Below, in pieces: positions 39,637-48,284 of a stretch of 64,000 nucleotides of DNA. Each line of letters starts with the position of its first letter. Within the stretch, counting starts at the first letter, position 1. A model generated the notes under the pieces. That model saw nothing but the letters and a program-made list of their open reading frames with translations. It was not told the DNA's origin and searched no databases. The position numbers and the translations under genes are program-made. The stretch comes from Janthinobacterium sp. (GTDB lineage: Bacteria > Pseudomonadota > Gammaproteobacteria > Burkholderiales > Chitinibacteraceae). The stretch lies in contig JANYCY010000019.1 of assembly GCA_025360045.1 (NCBI GenBank), positions 1 to 64,000 on the forward strand, given 5' to 3'.

Positions 39637-40875
39637 ATGTCCTTTTCCGCTCTGGGTCTGTCACCCGCCGTTTTACTTGCCGCTAGCAAAAAATCCTATA
39701 TCACCCCAACGCCCGTTCAGGCGGAGGTGATTCCTGCTGTGCTGTGGGGGGAGGATGTTTTGGCGCAGGCGGCCACGGGTTCGGGTAAAACGGCTGCTTA
39801 TGTTTTGCCACTGCTGCATCTGATGACAACGGGCAGTAGCAAGGCGCTGATTCTGGTGCCAACGCGTGAGTTGGCGGTGCAGGTGGGTGAGGAGATTAAG
39901 GGCTTGCTGGCGGCATTAGGCAAAATGACTCGGCCTATTAAGCTGGCGACGGTATTTGGTGGTGTGGCGATTAATCCGCAAATGATGCAGCTGCGTGGTG
40001 GGGCCGATGTGCTGGTGGCAACGCCTGGACGCTTGCTGGATTTAATCGATAAAAATGCGGTGCGGCCGGAGTTTTTTAATACCTTGGTGCTGGATGAGGC
40101 CGATCGCTTGCTGGATATGGGCTTTGCTGCCGAAATTAATCGCATCTTGGCGCTGTTGCCGGCTAAGCGTCAGAGCCTGTTTTTCTCGGCTACTTTTCCT
40201 GATGATGTGAGCGCGCTGGCGACTGGCATATTAAAGAATCCAACACGGGTGATGATAGCGGCTACCGAAACGACTCAGCCAGATATCTTGCAGCGGGCGA
40301 TTTTTGTGGATGCAGAGCGCCGTGCTGATGTACTCGCTCATTTGATCCAAGAGAATAATGGCCAGCGGGTGTTGGTGTTTGTAGCCAGCAAGCATGGCAG
40401 CGAGCAGCTGGCCAATACGCTGTACGCCAAAGGCATTAACGCTGCGCCTTTTCATGGCGAATTTAGCCAGGGGCGCCGTAATCAGGTGCTAGCCGAATTT
40501 AAATCGGGCAGCTTGCAAGTGGTGGTGGCGACCGATCTAGCTGGCCGTGGTATCGATATCGACGGGCTGCCGTTTGTAGTGAATTACGATTTGCCCCGCT
40601 CGCCGGTTGATTACACCCACCGTATTGGCCGCACCGGCAGAAATGGCGCGAGTGGCACGGCGATTAGCTTGGTGAGTGCTGCTACCGAAGCGCATTTTCG
40701 CCTGATTGAAACCCGTCAGAATATCCGCCTAAGCCGTGAAGTGATTGCGGGCTTTGAAGCTAAGCTGACTAGCCTGCCCGTGGCGTCTATTAATGGTGGC
40801 GTGAAGGGTGTGCGTATGAGTAAAAAAGACAAGCTGCGTGCTGCGGCTGCGCGGGCTGAGCAAGATAATCAATAG
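39637..40875 (+). CDS. DEAD-box RNA helicase, RhlE-like
   Basis: A 412-residue ATP-dependent RNA helicase with every core motif: Q motif (TPTPVQAEVIP), ATGSGKT, PTRELA, TPGR, DEAD, SAT, RGIDIDG and HRIGRTGR. The short basic tail (KKDKLRAAAARAEQ) is typical of RhlE-type proteins in ribosome assembly or mRNA turnover. The ATG at 39637 starts the family N-terminus (MSFSALGLSPAVL); the frame from 39538 adds an unlikely leader. Confidence 0.92.
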   Translation: MSFSALGLSPAVLLAASKKSYITPTPVQAEVIPAVLWGEDVLAQAATGSGKTAAYVLPLLHLMTTGSSKALILVPTRELAVQVGEEIKGLLAALGKMTRPIKLATVFGGVAINPQMMQLRGGADVLVATPGRLLDLIDKNAVRPEFFNTLVLDEADRLLDMGFAAEINRILALLPAKRQSLFFSATFPDDVSALATGILKNPTRVMIAATETTQPDILQRAIFVDAERRADVLAHLIQENNGQRVLVFVASKHGSEQLANTLYAKGINAAPFHGEFSQGRRNQVLAEFKSGSLQVVVATDLAGRGIDIDGLPFVVNYDLPRSPVDYTHRIGRTGRNGASGTAISLVSAATEAHFRLIETRQNIRLSREVIAGFEAKLTSLPVASINGGVKGVRMSKKDKLRAAAARAEQDNQ

Positions 40876-41025
40876 CCGCTGTTGTTTGTATTTAAACACA
40901 TGCATGCCTGATTAAAATTGCATTTATTAAGCATAAATGAACTATTTCCTGCTGTGCTTATCGAACAATAAGGATTAGATATTTCAGATCCTCATCATTT
41001 GTTTAATCGCAGCAGGAGACAGACT

Positions 41026-41484
41026 ATGGCTTTGTTAGATTCGATCAAAAAGATGGGTCAAGATGCTAGTAAATTGCTAGCCAATGAAGTAACTAAATTT
41101 AAAAATAAAGATTTTTTAAATGCGGTGATTGCAGGATGTGCTTTAGTTGCCAGCAGTGATGGCACGATTAGTGCCGATGAAAAGCGTAAAATGCTTGGCT
41201 ACATTCATCATTCGGATGAATTAAAGGCTTTTGATCAAGCTGATGTGATTGATTCATTTAATAAAGTAGCTTTAAAGTTTGATTTCGATTATGAAATAGG
41301 CAAGGCAGAAGCATTAAAAACAATTGCTAAATTAAAAGGCAATCCTGATGCGAGTAAATTGATGATTCGCGTTTGCTGTGCAATTGGTGCTGCCGATGGT
41401 GATTTTGATGCCAATGAAAAGAAAATGGTCATTGCCATTTGCCATGAGTTGGGGATCAATGAGGCCGAGTTTGATTTGAAGTAA
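41026..41484 (+). CDS. terB: TerB-family tellurite-resistance protein
   Basis: A 152-residue all-helical protein with the TerB domain: ALVASSDGTISADEKRKM (first acidic metal-binding half) and AIGAADGDFDANEKKM (second half). The two acidic loops are expected to bind metal. The ATG at 41026 has AGGAGA upstream. TerB proteins are linked to tellurite resistance and phage or colicin stress, but in this context it precedes three AIM24 proteins instead of a full ter cluster. A terminator follows it directly, so it is a separate transcript. Confidence 0.87.
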   Translation: MALLDSIKKMGQDASKLLANEVTKFKNKDFLNAVIAGCALVASSDGTISADEKRKMLGYIHHSDELKAFDQADVIDSFNKVALKFDFDYEIGKAEALKTIAKLKGNPDASKLMIRVCCAIGAADGDFDANEKKMVIAICHELGINEAEFDLK

Positions 41485-41498
41485 ATATATTTAAGATG

Positions 41499-41526
41499 AA
41501 AACCTGCTTTGGCAGGTTTTTTTTGG
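41499..41526 (+). terminator. Terminator after terB
   Basis: AAAACCTGC and GCAGGTTTT around TTTG, followed by a T run. Confidence 0.9.
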
Positions 41527-41656
41527 TCTAAAGAAAGTAAATTGAGGATATATTTCGTTTTATTTGAGTGCCAGTAAGTAATATAAAAGATATGTCGATG
41601 GATTCTTGCTTTACTCTTGCCAGTTGCTCTAAAAATACCCAATATGAGGTGAGTCA

Positions 41657-42325
41657 ATGCCAACTGGTGCAAATTCGCCAGCGCTAGGATCTATTGGGAG
41701 AGGTGCCGTGAGCAGTTTCAGAATCAATACAGATCGCTTGCTAGAGGTTGATTTGCAGAATGAAAAAGTGCTGGCGATTGCCGGTGCGATGGTGGCCTAC
41801 ACCGGCACGATGAAGTTTGAAAAAGCTATTTTGGGCGGCGAAGGGTTGTTTGGTGCGCTAAAGCGCAAGGTCACCAATGAGGGCATGTCGCTCATGCAAA
41901 CCGTTGGTACGGGCAAAGTATTTTTTGCCCATAATGCGGCCGAGATTGCGGTGATTCCGCTGGCAAATGAAAAGTTATTTATTGAAAGCAGCAGCTTATT
42001 GGCTTACGACGCTGGCCTTAAAACCAATACCTCTTTTGCTGGCCTGCGCGGGGCTGCATCGGGGCAGGGCTTGTTTACCACCACGGTAGAAGGCAGCGGC
42101 AATATCGCGGTGATTTCGCGTGGCAATCTGATTACGCTGGAAGTAGGGCCCAATTACCCCTTGTTTGTGGATCCGGATGCCTTTATTGGCTACAAGGGCA
42201 ATATCTCGCAAGAGTTTGTGTTTGATGTGAACTGGCGAACGATGGTGGGCGAGGCATCGGGCGAATCTTATCAATTCAAGTTTACCGGTCAGGGCGTGGT
42301 GTATATCCAGCCTGCTGAACGATAA
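41657..42325 (+). CDS. AIM24-family protein, first of three
   Basis: A 222-residue beta-rich protein of the AIM24 family (named from the yeast mitochondrial protein). Hallmarks are the opening LLEVDLQNEKVLAIAGAMVA, a GEGLFGALKRKVTNEGM segment, the repeated SGQGLFTTTVEGSGNIAV and the ending GESYQFKFTGQGVVYIQP. The molecular function is not settled. GAGGTGAG upstream supports the start. It begins a three-gene operon of paralogues. Confidence 0.88.
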   Translation: MPTGANSPALGSIGRGAVSSFRINTDRLLEVDLQNEKVLAIAGAMVAYTGTMKFEKAILGGEGLFGALKRKVTNEGMSLMQTVGTGKVFFAHNAAEIAVIPLANEKLFIESSSLLAYDAGLKTNTSFAGLRGAASGQGLFTTTVEGSGNIAVISRGNLITLEVGPNYPLFVDPDAFIGYKGNISQEFVFDVNWRTMVGEASGESYQFKFTGQGVVYIQPAER

Positions 42326-42353
42326 AACTAGCCTGCCATTTAAGGATTAAGCC

Positions 42354-42995
42354 ATGCCTTCTTACACGCAAATCAATGAAAAACTGATTGAAATCACCCT
42401 GAATAACGAAGAAGTCTTTGCCAAAAAAGGCTCAATGATTGCTTATCAGGGTAAGGTGAATTTCGCCCGTTCTTTTCTGGCCGGTGGCGGAGTGCAAGAC
42501 CTGGCGATGCGCACGGTAACGAGCGAAAGCAATGCCGTGATGGTGGCAAAAGGATCGGGAAAAGTTTATTACGGGCACAATGGATTATTTGTCAGCATTA
42601 TTCAGGTCAATAATGAGATGGTGTATGTAGAGAGCGAAACACTGCTCGCCTACGATGCACGGCTTACCGTTGGCACGATGTTTTTGGGCAATCAGGGCGG
42701 CGTGCAGAGCATGGTGCGCGGCGCGGTGAGCGGGCAGGGTTTGTTTACTACCACCTTGCAAGGCACGGGCGAAATGGCGATTTTATCGGATGGTAATGCG
42801 ATTGCTTTGCCAGTCACTGCCGAGCAGCCGGTGTTTGTCGATCCTAATGCCTATATCGGCCACAAAGGAAATCTGACTTCTGCCATTGTGACCGATTTAA
42901 ATTGGAAAACTTTTGTTGGGCAGGCTTCGGGCGAATCCTACCAAGTGAAGTTTATGGGGCAGGGCACGGTTTATATTCAGGCGAGTGAAAGATAA
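42354..42995 (+). CDS. AIM24-family protein, second of three
   Basis: A 213-residue paralogue of the previous gene, clearly alignable over its full length (GSMIAYQGKVNFARSFLAGG, SGQGLFTTTLQGTGEMAI, ASGESYQVKFMGQGTVYIQ). It lies 28 bp downstream of the first copy. Its stop codon overlaps the next start (TAATG). The first two copies are much closer to each other than to the third. Confidence 0.88.
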   Translation: MPSYTQINEKLIEITLNNEEVFAKKGSMIAYQGKVNFARSFLAGGGVQDLAMRTVTSESNAVMVAKGSGKVYYGHNGLFVSIIQVNNEMVYVESETLLAYDARLTVGTMFLGNQGGVQSMVRGAVSGQGLFTTTLQGTGEMAILSDGNAIALPVTAEQPVFVDPNAYIGHKGNLTSAIVTDLNWKTFVGQASGESYQVKFMGQGTVYIQASER

Positions 42996-43726
42996 TGACT
43001 ATTTATAATCCCGGTAATTTACCTAAAAACGATAATCTAAATCGCTTTGCCTTTGTGGTGGATGTGGCCGACGAGATTTTTATTCGTAAAGGGAAAATGA
43101 TTGCGTTTTATGGGCAGCTGCAATTTAATGCGCTAGGCTCTAGCCTGCTCGATATCTTAGTCAAAGAGTCATTTAATTCGCCGCTCTATATTAATCATTT
43201 CGTCGTGGCTAAGGGGCAAGGGCAGTTGATTTTGGGTGATAACGGTAATGATATCGCCTGCTATGATCTTGAAGACGCCAATATGACCATTAAGGCCAGC
43301 CATTTGCTGGGCTTTAGTAAAAATATTATTTGCCAAGAATCAACCATGCCAGGTTTCTTAACTTTAATGGGCAATGGCAAATTAATTGCCTCAAGCAATG
43401 GCCCAGTGCACTTTTTAGATTTGCCATGCCGCGTTGATGAGCAAGCGATTCTAGGCTGGGCAGATTGCCCTAGCCCGTCTTATCGCTATGATTATGAACA
43501 TGTTACTGGCGTATTGTCGGCGGTGGGTGCGATGACAAATATCACTTTATCTGGCGAAGAAAAGCAGATTGATTTTAGCGGCCAAGGCACAGTGCTGATT
43601 CAATCCTCCGAGTTTGGATTAAATGATCACTCTGCTCTGGCGCATATCATTTCACAATTGCCATTTTTAAATAAAAGTGAATTGGGCAGCCTGAATTCAT
43701 TTGTTGCGCAGAATTTGAAGGCTTAA
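42995..43726 (+). CDS. AIM24-family protein, divergent third copy
   Basis: A 243-residue divergent AIM24 paralogue. It keeps the fold pattern (EIFIRKGKMIAFYGQLQF, LDILVKESFNSP, VVAKGQGQLILGDNGND, and the end IDFSGQGTVLIQ) but lacks the SGQGLFTTT repeat of its neighbours and carries an extra C-terminal helix. Coupled to copy 2 by overlap. Three non-identical subunits could form a hetero-oligomer; this is inference. Confidence 0.83.
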   Translation: MTIYNPGNLPKNDNLNRFAFVVDVADEIFIRKGKMIAFYGQLQFNALGSSLLDILVKESFNSPLYINHFVVAKGQGQLILGDNGNDIACYDLEDANMTIKASHLLGFSKNIICQESTMPGFLTLMGNGKLIASSNGPVHFLDLPCRVDEQAILGWADCPSPSYRYDYEHVTGVLSAVGAMTNITLSGEEKQIDFSGQGTVLIQSSEFGLNDHSALAHIISQLPFLNKSELGSLNSFVAQNLKA

Positions 43727-43747
43727 GGCTGTAGGGTGGATTCTATG

Positions 43748-43922
43748 CCATAAGTATCTACACCAGTCAGCACACTTGTTCCCCCTTTGTAAAAGGGGGG
43801 CAGGGGGGATTTGCAGTTGATGTTGGGCTGAAATTAGCAAAAAACCAAAGGCAAATCCCCTTCTGGCAAAGGGGGGGCTGCAGCATTGAAGTGCTGCCAT
43901 TAATTTGTGTAGATACCTATGG
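43748..43922. repeat. Family D MITE-like element, copy 2
   Basis: A 175-bp element with 16-bp terminal inverted repeats: CCATAAGTATCTACAC on the left, and GTGTAGATACCTATGG on the right (15 of 16 match). The core has CCCCCTTTGTAAAAGGGGG. It appears inserted into a family E element, since GTAGGGTGG lies just left and GCCCACCCTA just right. No coding capacity for a transposase. Confidence 0.8.
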
Positions 43923-43946
43923 GCTCTTTGCCCACCCTAAATTCAA

Positions 43947-45962
43947 TTACCAAATATTTACCCGTTTCTCCTCGCTTCTTAATGTCGATTTGTCGCATGA
44001 AAATGCAGCAGCAAATTCTGGCATATTGGCAAAAGGTGCAATCACCCGGTATTTTTCTGGCGCATGTGGATCGGTTAAGATTTGTAGGCGCAATTCTTCT
44101 GGCCGAGTATTACTTCTAAAGCTTTGTGCATTGGCAACAAAGAAGCGTTGCTCTTGGGTAAGTCCCTCTATTTTTTCTGCTTGCGGCTTAGTTGCTAGGG
44201 ATTTTTTTAAAGCTTGAAAAGCGATTTTTAAGCCACCTAGGTCCGCAATATTTTCACCTGCGGTGAGCTTGCCATTGATATGCAGCTTATCAATGGGATT
44301 AAATTCATCAAATTGTTTTTCTATTCTTGCAACTCGGGCAGTAAAGTTTTTTTTGTCGTCTTTAGTCCACCAACTTTTTAAATTACCATCACCATCAAAC
44401 TGGCTGCCTTCATCATCAAAAGCATGAATTAATTCATGGCCAATAGTGGCTCCGGTATTGCCATAATTACTGGCGGTATCTGCACCCATATGAAAGAGTG
44501 GTGCTTGCAAAATACCCGCAGGAAACACCATTTCATTCATGGTTGGGTTGTAATAGGCATTAACGGTGGAAGGCGTCATTCCCCATTCGTTTCTATCGAT
44601 TTCCTTGCCTAATTTAGCAAGTTGACGCTTAAATTCAAACGCATGGCTGCGGCGGATATTGGCCGCATAAGATTCTTTATCAATTTGTAAATTACTATAA
44701 TCTCGCCAAGTATCTGGATAGCCTATTTTGACAACGACTTTATCGAGCTTTTTCAATGCCTGCTCTTTAGTGGCCGCGCTCATCCATTCTAAATTCTTTA
44801 TTTGATCTGCGATTGCTAGCTTAATATTTGTAACCATTTCTAGCGCTTCGGTTTTGGCTGCAGGGCTAAAGTATTCTGCAACGTACAGCTCCCCTAGTGC
44901 TTCGCCTAGGCTTTGATCTAGACTTTTTAATACCCGCTTCCAGCGTGGCCTTAATTCTTTTGTGCCAGATAGGGTTTGGCTATAAAAAGTAAAATCGGCA
45001 TTTACAAATGCAGATGAAAGATATTTTGCTTGAGTATGAGCTAAGTGCCAGCGTAAATAGGTTTTCCAATCGTCTAAAGATACTGAGCTAACTGTATTAC
45101 TGATATGGCTAAAGAATTTAGGCTGGGAAATATTCATATCTGTGGGGCTGCTAATGCCAATCGCTTCAAAATAAGCCTGCCAAGCCAAATTGGGGCTTAT
45201 TTTTTGCAAACCTTTTAGGGTGAGCAAATGGTAAGTTGCTTCAGGATCGCGTTGCTCAACTTTTGTCATTGATGCACGAGCAAGGCCTGTTTCTAAACGC
45301 AGCACACGAATAGCGTTTTTTTCGGCAGCCTGTGGCTTATCGCCTAGTAGGCCAAATATTTCTACTAAGTGGGCCTTATATTGTTGGCGTAATTTTGTAT
45401 GCTTGCTATCGGTTTTTAGATAGTAATCTCGATCAGGTAAGCCCAAACCACCTTGAGATAAATCTATGATATAGCGCAGTGAATTTTTTGCGTCTTGGCT
45501 CACATCCAAATTAAATAGTGGATTAATCCCTTCTTTATGTAATTGCGCTAAAACCTGAATCAGGTCTGTCTGCGTTTGAATTGCCGCGATCTGAGCTAAG
45601 TGCTCTGCCAGTGGTTTAGCGCCTTCAGCTTCTAAACGTGCTTCATCCATGCCGCTTAAATAAAATGCCCCGACTTTTTGTGTGGAAGGGTTGCTGCTAT
45701 TTGATTTAGCCGCAGATTCAATAATATTTTTAAGTGCTGTGAGATTGCGTTCAGAAACCTCATCATAAGCCCCATATCGAGCGCGATCTGCTGGCACAGG
45801 GTGATTTGCCAGCCAATGTCCATTGGCATATTGATAAAAATTGCTGCAAGGATCCGCCGATCTATCCATGGTATTGGCTTCTATCACTAAATTATTAGCA
45901 TGGCTGAATGCGGAGCCAGCAATAAATAGCGCAGCAATGGCGGCGCGAATTGGATTAGGCAT
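43947..45962 (-). CDS. M13-family zinc metallopeptidase
   Basis: A 671-residue exported peptidase of the neprilysin/PepO family. The signal peptide ends AFSHA. The substrate-binding motif is NAYYNP, the zinc motif is HELIH (about residue 507), and the third ligand is in GENIADLGGL. The C-terminal family ending is present as RVNIW in place of RxxVW. It hydrolyses small peptides in the periplasm or outside the cell. Monocistronic. Confidence 0.93.
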   Translation of the reverse strand: MPNPIRAAIAALFIAGSAFSHANNLVIEANTMDRSADPCSNFYQYANGHWLANHPVPADRARYGAYDEVSERNLTALKNIIESAAKSNSSNPSTQKVGAFYLSGMDEARLEAEGAKPLAEHLAQIAAIQTQTDLIQVLAQLHKEGINPLFNLDVSQDAKNSLRYIIDLSQGGLGLPDRDYYLKTDSKHTKLRQQYKAHLVEIFGLLGDKPQAAEKNAIRVLRLETGLARASMTKVEQRDPEATYHLLTLKGLQKISPNLAWQAYFEAIGISSPTDMNISQPKFFSHISNTVSSVSLDDWKTYLRWHLAHTQAKYLSSAFVNADFTFYSQTLSGTKELRPRWKRVLKSLDQSLGEALGELYVAEYFSPAAKTEALEMVTNIKLAIADQIKNLEWMSAATKEQALKKLDKVVVKIGYPDTWRDYSNLQIDKESYAANIRRSHAFEFKRQLAKLGKEIDRNEWGMTPSTVNAYYNPTMNEMVFPAGILQAPLFHMGADTASNYGNTGATIGHELIHAFDDEGSQFDGDGNLKSWWTKDDKKNFTARVARIEKQFDEFNPIDKLHINGKLTAGENIADLGGLKIAFQALKKSLATKPQAEKIEGLTQEQRFFVANAQSFRSNTRPEELRLQILTDPHAPEKYRVIAPFANMPEFAAAFSCDKSTLRSEEKRVNIW

Positions 45963-46045
45963 GGGGCATCTTATTCATTAATGGATTAGCCCTAAATTTA
46001 CGTGGCCATGCTATTTAAATATATTGGGGAATAACGGAAGTGTAT

Positions 46046-46077
46046 AAAAATGGCCACTCAAGTGAGTGGCCATTTTT
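46046..46077. terminator. Bidirectional-type terminator after ArsR gene
   Basis: A perfect 14-bp stem, AAAAATGGCCACTC with its complement, loop AAGT, ends in A or T runs. It overlaps the ArsR stop codon. Confidence 0.85.
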
Positions 46078-46393
46078 AATTCTCTGGTTCATTGACGATT
46101 AGAGAAAGTAAACCGGGAAAGCGTTGTTCAATGTCGATACGACGCAGGCAGGCAAGGCTCTTATTGCCATGATCGACCTGCCGGATTAAGCCAGCTTCGC
46201 GCAGTGTACGAAAGTGGTGGGAGCGGGTGGTTTTACTTAGCGTTAAGCCAAAGGATGAGCAGTGTCGCTCCGCACTATCCACATCAAGTAGCAGGGCTTT
46301 AATGATTTTTCGTCTTGTTGAATCAGCCAATGCCGCGAGCACTACGCCCAGTGTCATTTCTTCTAGCTCAGGGTGTCCTTTATCGTCAGGCAC
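46076..46393 (-). CDS. ArsR-family transcriptional regulator
   Basis: A 105-residue winged-helix repressor. The core is VVLAALADSTRRKIIKALL, then LTLSKTTRSHHFRTLREAGL (recognition helix) and a beta wing. It has one cysteine near the middle (RHCSSF) and none of the CxC metal motif of ArsR/SmtB sensors, so a metal effector is not obvious. It starts at GTG with AAGGAG 5 bases upstream. Divergent from the AfsA-type operon, with a perfect palindrome between them, so it probably represses that operon and may sense its product or a related ligand. Confidence 0.88.
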   Translation of the reverse strand: MPDDKGHPELEEMTLGVVLAALADSTRRKIIKALLLDVDSAERHCSSFGLTLSKTTRSHHFRTLREAGLIRQVDHGNKSLACLRRIDIEQRFPGLLSLIVNEPEN

Positions 46394-46451
46394 GACAGCT
46401 CCTTGTAAATTTATTTGACATTTTTAGTACGTAAAGAGTAAGGTCATCATG

Positions 46452-46477
46452 GTAGGTTCTATTTTTATAGAACCTAC
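46452..46477. promoter_or_regulatory. Perfect 26-bp palindrome, candidate ArsR operator
   Basis: GTAGGTTCTAT and its exact complement ATAGAACCTAC, with a TTTT spacer, lie between divergent arsR and the AfsA-type operon. A GGAACC half-site-like word follows at 46487-46492. A TTGACA hexamer (46415-46420) and a TATAGT hexamer (46521-46526) flank the region on the operon strand. The AT-centred palindrome fits a winged-helix dimer. Confidence 0.65.
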
Positions 46478-46561
46478 TTAGTTTATGGAACCATTGCCTT
46501 ACAATGTCAAAATATAAAAATATAGTACAGCCTAAATTTTGTTAATAGGGATGGAGTTAGC

Positions 46562-47602
46562 ATGACGAGCAAGTTTAACACGCATCAAGCATTAAATTAT
46601 TCCGATGAAAATACGGTTCCTCGCCATATGGTACATAGGGCTGCTGTGAGTGAAGTTTTTTTAACAGGCGCTATCCAATGTGCTGATTTGCACTTTCAGT
46701 GCACTGCACAATTGCCTCGTGCGCACAGTTATTTTAATGACCATACTCATCGCGAGCGACATTACGATATGTTGTTGTTGCTTGAAGTCTTTCGTCAAAC
46801 TTCTATTTATGTATCGCATTCTTTCTTAAATGTGGAGCTTAGTAATAAGTTTATTTACATGGACAGCGATACACGCGTGTTAAACCGCGAAGCCTTGGTT
46901 GTTGGAGATCGACCTGCTTCTGCAGTGGTTGATGTCAAGATTGTGGATGAGTATTACCGCAATGGTATTCGCTCGGGCGTGACTTTGGATATGACCATGT
47001 TGCTTAACAATGATGCCGTTGCTCATAAACGAATGGGTATTCGTTGGATGGATAGTGACACTTGGGCGCGGATGCGAGTCAAAGGGATGGGCTTAGTTCC
47101 CGTGGAAGTAGATTTGAGCGTTCAATTGCCTGAACCAACAAAGCCACTTATGGTGGGCCGCCAGAGCCCAACAAATGTTGTGATCGGTCAAGAGCAGTTC
47201 GAGCTAGAGGGTGAATTTCATACTAAATTAATTGTCGATCAGAATAATGCAGGTATTTTTGATCACCCTCTTGATCATATCCCAGGAATCTTGCTTCTTG
47301 AAGGATTTAGGCAAACAGGGTTGATTGTTGCTAATCGTTATCAAGGCATTAGCCCTGATGAGATCTTATTGTCGCGTTGCCAAGTGCGCTTTACTCGTTT
47401 TGGAGAGTTTGGCTTAAATACTCGCTGTCGAGTAACAAGTGAGTCGGTGTGTTTAGCTGATGATCAAGAAACAGTGATGATGTCTATGGTCATTGAGCAA
47501 GAAGGGGTTGCTATCGCAACTGCTTCACTCGAATTTTTCTCTGTGAATAATCAAAATCATCTGCACATTAATCCCCGTGTTTTTGCTGTAGAGGGGGTAT
47601 GA
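46562..47602 (+). CDS. AfsA-type (gamma-butyrolactone synthase-like) protein
   Basis: A 346-residue protein of the A-factor biosynthesis hotdog family. Two internally repeated AfsA domains are visible: the first has HRAAVSEVFLTG and LLLEVFRQT (Glu75), the second has DHPLDHIPGILLLEGFRQTG (Glu247). Characterised members join a beta-ketoacyl chain to dihydroxyacetone phosphate, the first step to gamma-butyrolactone or butenolide signals in Streptomyces. Here it leads a four-gene operon with a HAD phosphatase, a P450 and an exporter, which fits such a pathway. GGAG upstream supports the start. Sequence around it is AT-richer than the neighbours, suggesting acquisition. Confidence 0.85.
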   Translation: MTSKFNTHQALNYSDENTVPRHMVHRAAVSEVFLTGAIQCADLHFQCTAQLPRAHSYFNDHTHRERHYDMLLLLEVFRQTSIYVSHSFLNVELSNKFIYMDSDTRVLNREALVVGDRPASAVVDVKIVDEYYRNGIRSGVTLDMTMLLNNDAVAHKRMGIRWMDSDTWARMRVKGMGLVPVEVDLSVQLPEPTKPLMVGRQSPTNVVIGQEQFELEGEFHTKLIVDQNNAGIFDHPLDHIPGILLLEGFRQTGLIVANRYQGISPDEILLSRCQVRFTRFGEFGLNTRCRVTSESVCLADDQETVMMSMVIEQEGVAIATASLEFFSVNNQNHLHINPRVFAVEGV

Positions 47603-47603
47603 A

Positions 47604-48284
47604 ATGCCAGCATTAAAAATGATTTGGTTCGATTTTGGTGGTGTACTTTCTCCTCCGATTGTAGATCTGTTTAAGCAATATGAAAGAAAAACAGGACTAG
47701 AGCCAGAGGTTCTTCAACAAGCAATGAAAGATGTTGCTGATGATATGAACGTACCTATGTTAGCTCCGCTTGAGAATGCACTTCTTAGCGAATATGAATG
47801 GGGGCAGCGCCTAACCGCAGCGCTGCGCAAGCGATATCCAAAGATCGATTTGTCCTCAGCTCAATTAACAAAGTTTGGGGAGCAATGGTTCAATGGAGTT
47901 AAGGCCAATAGTGTGATGATCTCCGCTGTATATCGGCTGAAAGCTGCGGGATACATGGTCGGTATCCTGACGAATAACGTTCTTGAATGGGAGCCATTTT
48001 GGCGGCAAATGGTGGGCTTGGATGGGGTGGTTGATCATATTGTTGATTCTTGCAAAGAGGGATGTCGCAAGCCTGATGAGCGTTTCTTTACTCTGGCTTG
48101 CCAGCGTACCGGTGTGGAGCCTGCACACAGCTTGTTGATTGATGATGTAGAGGAGAATATTGAATCTGCTGCAGGAATGGGCTGGCAAACACTGCATTTT
48201 ATTAATAATTTTGATGTCCTTAGTATCTTAGAGCAGAAAACTGGTGTGATTCTTCAATCTCTTCTGGATGTGACTGCCGAATGA
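47604..48284 (+). CDS. HAD-superfamily hydrolase
   Basis: A 226-residue phosphatase-like protein of HAD subfamily I. Nucleophile Asp10 lies in WFDFGGVL, the motif II threonine in GILTNN, the motif III lysine in CRKPDERFF and the motif IV acids in LLIDDVEENI. The helical cap lies between motifs I and II. In the butyrolactone route a phosphate must be removed after the AfsA step, so dephosphorylation of the butenolide or lactone phosphate is a natural guess. It starts 1 base after the AfsA stop and overlaps the P450 start (ATGA). Confidence 0.88.
   Translation: MPALKMIWFDFGGVLSPPIVDLFKQYERKTGLEPEVLQQAMKDVADDMNVPMLAPLENALLSEYEWGQRLTAALRKRYPKIDLSSAQLTKFGEQWFNGVKANSVMISAVYRLKAAGYMVGILTNNVLEWEPFWRQMVGLDGVVDHIVDSCKEGCRKPDERFFTLACQRTGVEPAHSLLIDDVEENIESAAGMGWQTLHFINNFDVLSILEQKTGVILQSLLDVTAE

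Noticed and set aside
46562-47602. AfsA-type protein as an ordinary FabZ-like dehydratase
   Set aside because: The length of 346 residues, the two internal LLLExFRQT repeats and the operon context fit the AfsA family rather than a 150-residue FabZ.
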